Origin: an uncultured Megasphaera sp.
Lineage (GTDB): Bacteria > Bacillota > Negativicutes > Veillonellales > Megasphaeraceae
Assembly (NCBI GenBank): GCA_934193515.1
Contig: CAKPVJ010000020.1
Location: 1 to 35,193 of the forward strand
Reading direction: 5' to 3'
Length of the DNA stretch: 35,193 bases
Shown here: positions 1 through 8,145 of the stretch, in pieces
How positions within the stretch are numbered: the stretch's first letter is position 1
Layout of the letters: every line of letters begins with the position of its first letter
Program-made: the position numbers and the translations under genes
Notes under the pieces: model-generated
What the model was told of the DNA's origin: nothing
The model's database searches: none
What the model saw: only the letters and a program-made list of their open reading frames with translations

Positions 1-99
1 TTTCATAAATAACAAACTGATTTTATTGCCAACAAGTTCCAGTTAAATAAAATACCCACAACAACTTGACACTATCACCCCGCAAGGGGACATTTACAC

Positions 100-146
100 A
101 AAGACCTCTTTATGTTAGTATGTATTGCCAACGTAAAGAGGTCTTT
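100..146. terminator. Bidirectional-looking hairpin terminator
   Basis: Inverted arms of 13 bases (AAAGACCTCTTTA and its complement) enclose about 21 bases, with a T-run on the plus-strand side and an A-run on the other. This is the shape of a Rho-independent terminator usable from either direction. It probably closes a plus-strand gene left of the window. The first 100 bases hold no gene I can support. Confidence 0.6.
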
Positions 147-201
147 TGTACAGTATGTTTGGTACTGTCTATAGTGTTTTATTTATAAGAAAAATACACA
201 C

Positions 202-242
202 AAAAAAGATGCCTTCCTATGTTTGAGAAGGCATCTTTTTTT
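202..242 (-). terminator. Terminator of the YkvI-like transporter gene
   Basis: The arms AAAGATGCCTTC and GAAGGCATCTTT flank a short loop, with A/T runs on both sides. It lies about 35 bases downstream of the transporter stop on the minus strand. The flanking runs would also let it work on the plus strand. Confidence 0.7.
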
Positions 243-276
243 ATATCATCGGTTAAGTTGTAAACCTATTTGATTC

Positions 277-1512
277 TTAGTGCATGGATTCCGCTTCTAC
301 GGGGATGCTGATTTTTTCTGCATCGGGGTTTTCGTTCATGGCATCGATGCGTGCGCGATAGGCTGCGTCATTTTCGTAGCGTTTGTTTTTGTAGTAGCCT
401 ACGGTCAGGAACGGTACGATGATGATGGCAATGGCCAGGTAGCCGCAGTAGCCGTAGCCGTATTTGATGATGTTGGTCAGGCCGACGATGGAGATGGTCA
501 TGGATACGACGATAATGGCCAATGTGACGATACTGGAACGAACGACGGAGCTGTTAGAGATGCGTTTCAGCGGTTTGGTTTCCGAGAAGCGAGCCGTAAA
601 GCCGAATACGGTCGTAACGCCGGTAGAAATCAGGCATAAGAGCAGGCAGATGCTGTAGACGATGGTCAGCCAGGACATGTTCATTCCTTGGCAGCTGGTC
701 AGTGTCGGCAGGGGCGATTTGCCATAGAAGTTGGTCCAGCCTAAGAGCATGCAGACGGATAAGGTCAGTGCGACGGCGTTCATGATAAAGGAGAACCACA
801 TGGATGTGGCACAGTTTTTACGGGTTGCCAGCGGCATGCCGACGACAATCATGGTCGGGATGACGACGCATTGGAAGCCGGAGTAGGTAACGGCGTGGAG
901 AATGGCCTGCGGCAGTTTGCTGAAACCGTTGATTTCAAAGTCTTGTGCCATGGCTTGCATGACTGTCGTTGTACCGGCAACGTCACCAGCCATATAGATA
1001 CCGATAGCAAAAATAAATACGGATGTAGCTAAAATAGCAATCCCCATATAGGTCGTTGCTTTGCGGACTAAACCAGCTCCAAAAATTGTCAGAACGAGGA
1101 CAACGGCACCGACAACTAAAATACCCAAGTAATAATTTAAACCGATTTGATCTTGCAAAGCCGAAGCGGCACCGGAAATCGCTGCGGAAACGGCCATGAG
1201 AACCATAATATAAAAGAAGATTTCAAATAAATATTCTACCGGTTTAAAAGGGCTGTACAAATTATGGAACAACTGTCTGTAACTGGTTAAGTGACGTGAG
1301 TTGTACATGTTCATGGCTTCTTTAATGGTCAATGTCAACAGCAGCATCGTAATGATAGCCGTAATCGGACCGAGCCAGCCCAGGCTGATAAAGTATACGT
1401 TGGCTTGGTTGCCTGTGGCAAAGCCGCCGCCGGCGTGAGAACTAAATAATACAGCACCAACAGAAAAGCACATGCTGATCGATGCGGCTTTGATGGTAGA
1501 TGGTGTTTTCAT
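277..1512 (-). CDS. YkvI-like membrane transporter, T-box controlled
   Basis: This 411-residue, very hydrophobic protein has about ten to eleven predicted membrane segments. The N-terminal GGGFATG stretch at about residues 28–34 resembles the glycine-rich unwound first helix of YkvI-like proteins in the APC/LeuT-fold superfamily. The hydrophilic tail after about residue 375 is short and acidic. A Shine-Dalgarno site (GGAGG) lies just upstream of the ATG. The substrate of the family is not established. The T-box leader directly upstream reads uncharged tRNA, probably tRNA-Leu, which suggests import of leucine or another branched-chain amino acid. That part is inference. The gene is probably monocistronic: it has its own promoter and leader upstream and a terminator downstream. 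Confidence 0.7.
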   Translation of the reverse strand: MKTPSTIKAASISMCFSVGAVLFSSHAGGGFATGNQANVYFISLGWLGPITAIITMLLLTLTIKEAMNMYNSRHLTSYRQLFHNLYSPFKPVEYLFEIFFYIMVLMAVSAAISGAASALQDQIGLNYYLGILVVGAVVLVLTIFGAGLVRKATTYMGIAILATSVFIFAIGIYMAGDVAGTTTVMQAMAQDFEINGFSKLPQAILHAVTYSGFQCVVIPTMIVVGMPLATRKNCATSMWFSFIMNAVALTLSVCMLLGWTNFYGKSPLPTLTSCQGMNMSWLTIVYSICLLLCLISTGVTTVFGFTARFSETKPLKRISNSSVVRSSIVTLAIIVVSMTISIVGLTNIIKYGYGYCGYLAIAIIIVPFLTVGYYKNKRYENDAAYRARIDAMNENPDAEKISIPVEAESMH

Positions 1513-1563
1513 AATGCATATCCTCCCTCAAGATGGAACTATAAGTCTTAAGAGAAACGAAAA

Positions 1564-1605
1564 CGCCTTTCGTCTCTCTGCGTGTTAGCTAAGAGACGAA
1601 AGGCG
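1564..1605 (-). terminator. T-box attenuator terminator hairpin
   Basis: A perfect 14-base inverted repeat (CGCCTTTCGTCTCT and its complement) encloses a 14-base loop. On the minus strand it is followed by a U-rich stretch. It sits immediately after the conserved T-box sequence, where the leader must choose between terminator and antiterminator. Confidence 0.85.
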
Positions 1606-1834
1606 TATATCCTTCCGCGGTACCACTCTGATTCGTCCGTAGACGCTCTCTCGGATACGATGTGTCATATCCATGCTCTGTAACGGGAGTTCCCGTAGCA
1701 GCCTACTTCATTCAGCTTCTCCGCTCAGCAATGAGTTCAATCCGCTTTTTGTACTGTCTTGCACCCCGCGACAGCTCTCTGAAACATCCAGCTGGATTTA
1801 CTGGTTTGCGTCATCACGTTTAACGACGTTTGAT
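1564..1834 (-). promoter_or_regulatory. T-box riboswitch leader (probably Leu-responsive)
   Basis: On the minus strand the hallmark AGAGTGGTACCGCGG occurs at 1629–1615 and is followed by the terminator. Upstream are the expected Stem I landmarks in order: AGTA, AGAGAG, GGGTGC, then GAACTCA. Reading the specifier after GAA gives CUC (Leu). The antiterminator bulge reads UGGU, which pairs with discriminator A73; that fits tRNA-Leu and argues against a shifted UCA (Ser) reading, since bacterial tRNA-Ser has G73. When leucine is scarce, uncharged tRNA should stabilise the antiterminator and switch on the transporter. The T-box call is firm; the amino acid is a moderate-confidence inference. Confidence 0.88.
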
Positions 1835-1840
1835 GATGAC

Positions 1841-1869
1841 ATAATAGCATACGAGTATAGGGGTGTCAA
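1841..1869 (-). promoter_or_regulatory. Promoter of the T-box leader
   Basis: The minus strand reads TTGACA, a 17-base spacer, then TATTAT, a near-consensus sigma-70/SigA promoter. Transcription would start close to 1834, just ahead of a GTCATCA/TGATGAC hairpin that precedes T-box Stem I. Confidence 0.8.
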
Positions 1870-1948
1870 GTAGAAAAGATAAAGTTTTTTTGTTAAAATA
1901 CGCAATAAACGTTTAAGTTTAAGGTTTAACCTTAAAATAAAAAGGCGA

Positions 1949-3211
1949 CTATTTTCCTGTGTAAATGAGCTGAATCAATTTCATTGTCATTTCGTAGGAT
2001 TTTACCAGCGATGGAATCGGTAAAAATTCATAGCGGGAATGGAAGTTCATGCCGCCCGTAAAGTAGTTCGGTGTCAGAATGCCTTTGGTGGAAATGAAGG
2101 AACCGTCTGTGCCGCCGCGCATGGCAATCGTTTTGGGCGTAATGTCCAGGGCGTTCATGGCGTCGTAAATATAGTCGATGGCTTTGCGGTTGTCATCGGT
2201 AATGGCGTCGGCAATGTTGCCGTACGTATCGGAAATGGTGCATTCGATGACGGCGCGGGGATTGGCAGCCTGCAGTTTTTTGACGTTTTCGGCAATACGC
2301 CGTTTCTTTTCTTCGTATAAGTCGTTGTGATGGTCGCGGATGTTGAGATGGACCGTCGCCGTAGATTGGTTGGAATGGACTTCCTGGCACCAGATGTAGC
2401 CGTCTTTGCCGTCTGTGCATTCCGGTGTTTCGCTGCGGTCAAACATGTTGATAAAATCGACGGCAATGAGCGTCGGGTTGACGAGGACGCCTTTGGCACT
2501 CATGGGATGGGCGCTGACGCCGTGAATCGTGACGGTGGCACTGCCGGCGTTAAATGTTTCATAGACGACTTCTCCCAGTTCGCAGGAGTCAATGGTATAG
2601 GCAAAATCGACGGGGAATTTGCTGAAATCCATGTTTTTGGAGCCGTACAGGCCGCATTCTTCGTCGGGAACGAAAGCGACGTAGATGTCGCCGTGATAGA
2701 GAGACGGGTCTTTCGTCAGTGTAGCAAGGGCTGTCATGACGTTGGCAACAGCGGCTTTGTTGTCTGAGCCTAATACGCTGGTGCCGTCCGTGACGATGAG
2801 GTCCTGGCCTTTGTATTTGGCGAGTTCCGGATGGTCTTTGGCCGTCATGACAATGTGCTGGCCTTCGTTCAGGACGATGTCGCCGCCGTCATAGGCCGTA
2901 ATGGTCTGCGGATGGACGACAGGCGAAAGGCAGACATCGACCGTATCCATGTGGGTGCAGAAGCCGACAGAGGGAACGGCTTTGGTTTCGCCCTGCGGCA
3001 GATGGGCCGGCAGTTTGGCTGTCAGGACGCATTTGTCGCTCAGGCTGATATCGGTCAGGCCGAGTTCTTCCAATTCGTGCTGCAGCTGATGGGCCATGTC
3101 CCACTGGCTTTCTGTGCTGGGGACGACGGTGCCGCCGTTTCCTTTGCTTTGGGACGGGATTTGCACATAGCGGTAAAACCGCGTAACTAATTCTTGTTGG
3201 ACATCATTCAT
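1949..3211 (-). CDS. pepT: Peptidase T (tripeptide aminopeptidase)
   Basis: This 420-residue M20B metallopeptidase removes the N-terminal residue from tripeptides in the cytoplasm. Co-catalytic zinc ligands are visible: His87 and Asp89 in THMDT, Asp150 in LGSDNKAA, Glu184/Glu185 in PDEECG, Asp208 in TIDS and the C-terminal His in NFHSRYE. Length is normal for PepT and the protein looks intact. The start is preceded by AAGGAG at an 8-base spacing. It lies 32 bases downstream of the AbgT-type transporter with no terminator between, so the two are likely co-transcribed. That pairs import of a small amide or peptide with its hydrolysis. Confidence 0.95.
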   Translation of the reverse strand: MNDVQQELVTRFYRYVQIPSQSKGNGGTVVPSTESQWDMAHQLQHELEELGLTDISLSDKCVLTAKLPAHLPQGETKAVPSVGFCTHMDTVDVCLSPVVHPQTITAYDGGDIVLNEGQHIVMTAKDHPELAKYKGQDLIVTDGTSVLGSDNKAAVANVMTALATLTKDPSLYHGDIYVAFVPDEECGLYGSKNMDFSKFPVDFAYTIDSCELGEVVYETFNAGSATVTIHGVSAHPMSAKGVLVNPTLIAVDFINMFDRSETPECTDGKDGYIWCQEVHSNQSTATVHLNIRDHHNDLYEEKKRRIAENVKKLQAANPRAVIECTISDTYGNIADAITDDNRKAIDYIYDAMNALDITPKTIAMRGGTDGSFISTKGILTPNYFTGGMNFHSRYEFLPIPSLVKSYEMTMKLIQLIYTGK

Positions 3212-3243
3212 GAGTAAGACTCCTTTACGGTAACACAGTTACA

Positions 3244-4812
3244 TTAAAACATCTGGCGCGGGTAGATGTAGTCTGCTTGGAAGCCCAGGGGAATGCCGAG
3301 GAACCAGAAGACATAGAGCATAATCGTCAAGACGACCAGTAAGGTAATCGTATAGGGCAGCATGAGACTGCTCAAGGTACCGACGCCGGTTTTTTTGTAG
3401 TATTTCTGGCAGTAAATAATAATCAGCGGATAAAAGGCAAACATCGGCGTGCAGACGTTGACGGCCGAGTCGCTGACGCGGAATGCGGCCTGTGTCAATT
3501 CCGGCGCAATGCCGACGGACATGAGCATAGGCACGAAAATCGGCGCGAGGATGGACCATTTAGCCGATGCCGATGTAATAATCAGGTTTAAGAGGGCAAC
3601 GAAGACAATGATGCCAAAAATCGTGATTTGCGGCGGCAGTGCCAGCGATTTGAGGAAATCCGCGCCGGCAACGGCAATGAGCGCTCCCAGGTTGGATGCA
3701 CCGAAGGCATACATAAACTGAGCGGCAAAGAAATAGAAGACAATCAGCTGTACCAGCGTGTGCGTGATTTCTTCCATGGAATGGGTGAAATCTTTGGAGC
3801 TTTTAAAGGTACCGCTGAGGATGCCGTAGACGATGCCGGGGATGCCGACGAGTAAAAAGATAATGGCTACGATGGACTGCATAACCGGCGCTTTGAAGCT
3901 GGCAATGTTGCCGTCCGGGTCACGGAGCAGGGAATCTGTTGGCACGAGGGCCAAAAAGAGGCCGATAAGCATGAGAATGAGGACTGCCGAAGCGATATAA
4001 AAGGCCTTGTTTTCCTGCGGCGTAATCGGTTTCATGGCTTCACCGGATACGTTGATGTCTGCATCAATAGGGCAGGCTTTACGGCACCACGGTTCCGTGA
4101 TTTTTTCTGTGACCCACCAGCAGCTGCCGATGACGGCAAAGGTAGAGCTGACAGCATAGAAATAATTGCACAGTACATTGACTTCATACGATGGGTCGAT
4201 GATTTGTGCGGCCATTTGTGTAAAGCCCTGAATAACCGGGTCAATGGCTGACGGCGTGTAGTTGGCGGCAAAGGCCCCGGCGATACCGGCAAAGGAAGCG
4301 GCGACGCCCGCCAGGGGATGTTTTCCCGACGCGTAGAATAAGTAAGCGGCAATCGGAATAATAATCATATAGCCGCTGTCCGGTGCCAAATGGCTGAGCA
4401 TGCCGACGAGGATGACGATCGGCGTAATGAGGAATTTCGGCGTGACCATCAAAATCTTTTTCAGGCCCGTGCCGATGTAGCCGGATCCTTGGGCAATGCC
4501 GATGCCGAGGGTAGCAACGATAACCATACTCAGCGGCGGGAAACCGGCAAAGTTGGAAACCATTTTCGTCATGAGCGTTACCAGGGACTGCGGGGAAAGC
4601 ATGTTGGTGACGGTGATTTCTTTCCCTGTCGTCGGATGCAGGTAGCCAAAATGAATGGTAGAACAAATAGCGGAAACGATACAGGTAATAAAGAATGCGG
4701 CGATGAAGAGCATCGTAATATCGGGAATTTTATTACCGACTCGTTCAATCCAGCCGAGGAAGCCTCCGACTTGGTTCGGGGAGGCTGCAGGGGTATTGCT
4801 TTGATTTGCCAT
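3244..4812 (-). CDS. AbgT-family transporter
   Basis: This 522-residue polytopic inner-membrane protein belongs to the AbgT family. Characterised members move p-aminobenzoyl-glutamate, and some export sulfonamides. Visible features are the N-terminal WIERVGNKIPDITMLF segment, a HLAPDSGYMIIIP stretch around residue 145 and many hydrophobic helices. An upstream in-frame ATG at 4893 exists, but the ATG at 4812 is preferred: it has GGAG at good spacing and begins MANQSN, typical of the family. Its own promoter and a palindrome lie upstream. Peptidase T follows 32 bases later and an M29 aminopeptidase precedes it, so a dipeptide or aminoacyl-amide substrate is plausible. The exact substrate is not shown. 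Confidence 0.88.
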   Translation of the reverse strand: MANQSNTPAASPNQVGGFLGWIERVGNKIPDITMLFIAAFFITCIVSAICSTIHFGYLHPTTGKEITVTNMLSPQSLVTLMTKMVSNFAGFPPLSMVIVATLGIGIAQGSGYIGTGLKKILMVTPKFLITPIVILVGMLSHLAPDSGYMIIIPIAAYLFYASGKHPLAGVAASFAGIAGAFAANYTPSAIDPVIQGFTQMAAQIIDPSYEVNVLCNYFYAVSSTFAVIGSCWWVTEKITEPWCRKACPIDADINVSGEAMKPITPQENKAFYIASAVLILMLIGLFLALVPTDSLLRDPDGNIASFKAPVMQSIVAIIFLLVGIPGIVYGILSGTFKSSKDFTHSMEEITHTLVQLIVFYFFAAQFMYAFGASNLGALIAVAGADFLKSLALPPQITIFGIIVFVALLNLIITSASAKWSILAPIFVPMLMSVGIAPELTQAAFRVSDSAVNVCTPMFAFYPLIIIYCQKYYKKTGVGTLSSLMLPYTITLLVVLTIMLYVFWFLGIPLGFQADYIYPRQMF

Positions 4813-4837
4813 TAGGACAACTCCTTTATAAAAAAAA

Positions 4838-4867
4838 TGTGGTGCATGCCATGGGACACACACCACA
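4838..4867. promoter_or_regulatory. Palindrome at the AbgT transcription start
   Basis: Outer arms TGTGGTG and CACCACA enclose a core containing CATG and CCATGG. The element sits directly downstream of the inferred -10 box, in the expected start-site region. It could be a repressor operator or a 5' mRNA hairpin; the sequence does not decide. Confidence 0.4.
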
Positions 4868-4869
4868 CT

Positions 4870-4898
4870 ATCATACCATGCAATAGGTAACATAACAA
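4870..4898 (-). promoter_or_regulatory. Promoter for the AbgT–pepT unit
   Basis: The minus strand reads TTGTTA, a 17-base spacer, then TATGAT. It lies in the 145-base gap between the M29 peptidase and the transporter, which implies that AbgT–pepT can be transcribed separately from the genes upstream. Confidence 0.5.
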
Positions 4899-4957
4899 GT
4901 AAGTATACGTATTATGAATTATACGTTTAATTATCAATTATACCGCTATGTATACCG

Positions 4958-6187
4958 TTACGCCCAATCGCCGTGCGTAAAGACAGGCACGGTCGTTCCG
5001 TCTGCTTTCAGGCCTGTAATCGTCAAATCGTCCGAACCGACCATAAAATCGACGTGAATCATGGAGTCGTTGATGCCGGCCTGCAGGGTTTCTTCTTTGG
5101 TCATGTCGGCACCGCCGGCAAGGCAGGTCGGATAGGCCGCGCCCAAGGCCAGATGGCACGACGCGTTTTCGTCGAATAAGGTTTCATAAAAGAGAATATT
5201 GGACAGGGAAATCGGCGAATGATACGGAATCAGCGCGACTTCGCCGAGACGGCTGGCCCCTTCGTCAATGGTCAGGAGCTTTTGCAGGACGTCATTGCCC
5301 GTTTCGGCATGGGCGTCGATGACGTTGCCGTTTTGAAAGGTCAAATGGAAGTGGTCGATGACATTGCCGTTGTATACGAGCGGCTTGGTGCTGTAGACGA
5401 TGCCGTTGACACGGTCTGCCTGCGGGGCAGAGTACACTTCTTCTGTAGGGATATTGGCGTTAAACAGGATATGGCTGCCCGATTCTTCGGCGCCGCCCTG
5501 CCAGATATGGGTTTTGGGCAGGCCTACCGTCAGGTCTGTACCGAGCGAGTTGGTATAATGCAGGCTCGTAAAATGCTGTTCCGTCATCCATTGACGGCGT
5601 TTGGCGAGCATCGCTAAATGGGCATCCCAGTCTGCCAATGGATTTTCGCCGTCAGCACGGGACGACTGCAGAATTTGCTGCCACAAGGCTTCATAGGCGT
5701 CTGCCGACGCGGCATCCGGATAGAGCAGGGACGCCCAGACCGTGCTGGGAACGGCGGCGACGAGCCATGTCGTCTTGGAAGCCATCATGCCGTCAATATA
5801 TTCTTTCAGTGCCGTGTTTTGGGCTTTTTGCCAGGCGAAGATTTTTTTTGTGTCGATACCGTTCATCAAGTACGGATTGGCAGAAATCAGGCTCAAAAAG
5901 GCCGCGCCCTGATGGTAGTAATACAGGCTGAAATCGCGGCGCCAGTCCGGCAGGGATTCAAACTGTTCCTGGTCTTCATATTCATAGCGAAGGCGGGCCA
6001 TATCGTCACAGCGCCAGTTGCAGACGACCTGCGACGCGCCGCATTCGTAGGCTTCTTTGGTCAGAATCGTCACGAACGAGCTGCTTTCGACAGGCGCGTT
6101 GACGACGAGAATCTGATTTTTTTGCAGATGGATGCCTTTTTGTAATAATACTTGCGCATATACATGTAATTGTTTTTCTGTTGGCAT
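4958..6187 (-). CDS. M29-family aminopeptidase (AmpS/PepS type)
   Basis: This 409-residue cytosolic metallo-aminopeptidase has the usual M29 length. Candidate metal-binding residues lie in the C-terminal half: Glu in NIPTEEVYSAP (about residue 250), Glu in RLGEVALIPYHSPIS with its nearby His, His in SCHLALG, and His/Asp in IHVDFMVGS near residue 380. The Shine-Dalgarno site AAAGGAG precedes the ATG. It starts 23 bases after the MATE gene and is likely co-transcribed with it. Family members release N-terminal residues from a broad range of peptides, which fits the neighbouring AbgT transporter and PepT. I see no truncation. Confidence 0.9.
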   Translation of the reverse strand: MPTEKQLHVYAQVLLQKGIHLQKNQILVVNAPVESSSFVTILTKEAYECGASQVVCNWRCDDMARLRYEYEDQEQFESLPDWRRDFSLYYYHQGAAFLSLISANPYLMNGIDTKKIFAWQKAQNTALKEYIDGMMASKTTWLVAAVPSTVWASLLYPDAASADAYEALWQQILQSSRADGENPLADWDAHLAMLAKRRQWMTEQHFTSLHYTNSLGTDLTVGLPKTHIWQGGAEESGSHILFNANIPTEEVYSAPQADRVNGIVYSTKPLVYNGNVIDHFHLTFQNGNVIDAHAETGNDVLQKLLTIDEGASRLGEVALIPYHSPISLSNILFYETLFDENASCHLALGAAYPTCLAGGADMTKEETLQAGINDSMIHVDFMVGSDDLTITGLKADGTTVPVFTHGDWA

Positions 6188-6210
6188 GAGAAAAACTCCT
6201 TTCTATCCTA

Positions 6211-7551
6211 TTAACCTTGGGCGAATGCCGTATGCCGCCAAAGTCTGTAATTGAGGGCACTGGCATTAATCGCCAGGCTGATAACTAAACTGAGCCAATA
6301 GCCGTAGGGACCGTAAGGCGTCAAATGGGCACAGGCGTAGCCCATAGGGATGCTGATGAGCCAATACGTCACAAAGGCAATATAGGTAATGATTTTTACG
6401 TCTTTATAGCCGCGCAGAATCCCCTGTACCGGCGTGCCGGCCGCGTCAAAAAAAGCGAAGATGACAGCAAACAGGAGAAAATGGCGAATGGCCTGGAACG
6501 TGACGGCATCGTTGGTAAAAATATGGGCAATCGGGTCGAGAAACAGATACGTCGCCGTAATCGTAAAGACGACAATCACAAAGACCGTCAGCTGCGAGAG
6601 CACGGCGTACTGCCGGGCGCCGATAAAATTTTTGGCGCCGACTTCGTAGCCGATGACGATGGTCGCCGTCAGGCTGATGCTCCAAGGTATCGTATAGGTG
6701 AGCGTGGCGTAGCTGATGGCGGCCTGATTGGCAGCCAAATAGACGGTGCCAAATTCAGCCATCAATAGGCCGACGATACTGAACAGGCTCGTTTCACAAA
6801 AGACGGCGACAAAAATAGGCAGGCCGAGCTGAAGCTGGTGAGAGCAGTGAATCCAGCTGAACGGCCGCAGACGGGTCCAGATATGGTACGACCGGAACGG
6901 TTCTTTCCACTGCAGGACGGCAATGAAAAGGAACAAGGAAATCCAGGCGGCAATCGTAATGGCATAGCCCGTGCCGATACCGCCCATGGGCGCAATGCCG
7001 AGGCCGCCGAAAATGAGCAGGCGGAACAAAAGAATCGTCAGTACCATATTGGTGACAATAATCGCCATGGAAATATGGGTCATGCCGTGCGCATCGACGA
7101 TATAGCGAATCGTAGCCTGCAAAAAGAGGGGCAGTACGCCCAGTGCCAGGGCAAACAGGTATTCACTGGCAATATGATGGACGGCCGGTTCCAATCCCAT
7201 AAAATCCAAAAACGGCGGCAGCAGCACATAGCCTGCGGCAATCGTCAGCACCGTAAAAAATACGGCGATATAGAGGCTCTGCATGATATAGATGGGAATG
7301 CGGCTGGTTTTGTTGGCGCCGCGAAGCTGTGAAATAATCGGGGATACGCCAAAGAAAATCCCGGAAATGCCGGCAAAGACAGGAAACCAAATGTTGACGG
7401 CGACGGCGACGCCTGCCAAATCGACGGTGCCGGCCTGGCCGCTGAAAATACTGCTGAATACGCTGGTGCCGATTTGGGCGACTTGCGTCAGCAAGAGCGG
7501 GAAAAACAAAATCAGAAAATGTTTGAGTTGAAATAAATGGGGGAAATGCAT
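6211..7551 (-). CDS. MATE-family multidrug/cation exporter
   Basis: This 446-residue membrane protein has about twelve segments and the MATE signatures: an N-terminal FPLLLTQVAQ segment, then GQAGTVDLAGVAVA and FFGVSPIISQ. The same pattern recurs in the second half (VYLAANQAAISYA, GYEVGAKNF). Such proteins expel organic cations or drugs in exchange for H+ or Na+. An ATG nine codons upstream is available, but GGAGG lies five bases before the ATG at 7551, so I chose that start. The M29 peptidase follows after 23 bases. Substrate cannot be inferred. Confidence 0.9.
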   Translation of the reverse strand: MHFPHLFQLKHFLILFFPLLLTQVAQIGTSVFSSIFSGQAGTVDLAGVAVAVNIWFPVFAGISGIFFGVSPIISQLRGANKTSRIPIYIMQSLYIAVFFTVLTIAAGYVLLPPFLDFMGLEPAVHHIASEYLFALALGVLPLFLQATIRYIVDAHGMTHISMAIIVTNMVLTILLFRLLIFGGLGIAPMGGIGTGYAITIAAWISLFLFIAVLQWKEPFRSYHIWTRLRPFSWIHCSHQLQLGLPIFVAVFCETSLFSIVGLLMAEFGTVYLAANQAAISYATLTYTIPWSISLTATIVIGYEVGAKNFIGARQYAVLSQLTVFVIVVFTITATYLFLDPIAHIFTNDAVTFQAIRHFLLFAVIFAFFDAAGTPVQGILRGYKDVKIITYIAFVTYWLISIPMGYACAHLTPYGPYGYWLSLVISLAINASALNYRLWRHTAFAQG

Positions 7552-7711
7552 ATATACCTCCGTGTTATTTGTACGCACTCTTTTTTATACCAACAGAAAT
7601 GGCTGTCGTGCGGTGTGTTTGGTCAGCAGGCGCCGCTTTATGTTGGCAGCCGTTTGTTGCTGAATAGGGAGCGGTTATCCTGACGGGTACGCTATCTACG
7701 AAAAACGGCAA

Positions 7712-7746
7712 GAAAAAAGAGCTTGCCGCATCGTGCGACAAGCCCT
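7712..7746 (-). terminator. Terminator after rpsT
   Basis: On the minus strand GGGCTTGTCGC pairs, with two mismatches, to GCGGCAAGCTC and is followed by TTTTTT. It lies 18 bases past the S20 stop. Confidence 0.75.
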
Positions 7747-7763
7747 GGTTGGCATGTATGCCA

Positions 7764-8030
7764 TTATTTTGCCATTGCGTTGACTTTAGCAGCCAAACGG
7801 GATTTTTTACGAGCTGCATTGTTTTTATGGAGAACGCCTTTCTGAGCGGCGCTGTCGATTACACTGCTGGCTTTGTCAAAAGCTGCTTTAACAGCATTAG
7901 CATCACCCGAAGCAATCGCTTCTGTCGTACGGCGGATAGCTGTATGTACAGTGGATTTTACTTTGGAGTTAGCTTCATGACGAGCTGCGTCTTTTTCCAT
8001 GGATTTAATATTGGATTTAATTTGCGGCAA
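7764..8030 (-). CDS. rpsT: 30S ribosomal protein S20
   Basis: This 88-residue, lysine- and alanine-rich basic helical protein has the S20 signature NAARKKSRLAAKVN at the C-terminus. It binds 16S rRNA early in 30S assembly. The start is taken as TTG at 8030: GGAGG lies eight bases upstream and the product then begins MPQIKSNIKS, as in other Negativicutes. A GTG three codons further upstream overlaps the Shine-Dalgarno site and is unlikely. The TTG start fits the inefficient-initiation autoregulation known for S20 in E. coli; its operation here is inference. It has its own promoter and terminator. Confidence 0.95.
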   Translation of the reverse strand: MPQIKSNIKSMEKDAARHEANSKVKSTVHTAIRRTTEAIASGDANAVKAAFDKASSVIDSAAQKGVLHKNNAARKKSRLAAKVNAMAK

Positions 8031-8068
8031 TTGGTTCACCTCCCTAAATTACAAGAACACTAAAATGC

Positions 8069-8097
8069 ATTTTATCATATGTAAACGTAAAAATCAA
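8069..8097 (-). promoter_or_regulatory. Promoter of rpsT
   Basis: The minus strand reads TTGATT, 17 bases, TAAAAT. It places the transcription start about 35 bases before the S20 start codon. Confidence 0.65.
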
Positions 8098-8145
8098 TAC
8101 GTAAAATACATAAAATGAAGATAAATCGTTCAGCCGTATCATATG

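Noticed and set aside
1673..1873. 66-codon plus-strand ORF
   Set aside because: It is the antisense of the T-box leader, which explains the sequence fully.
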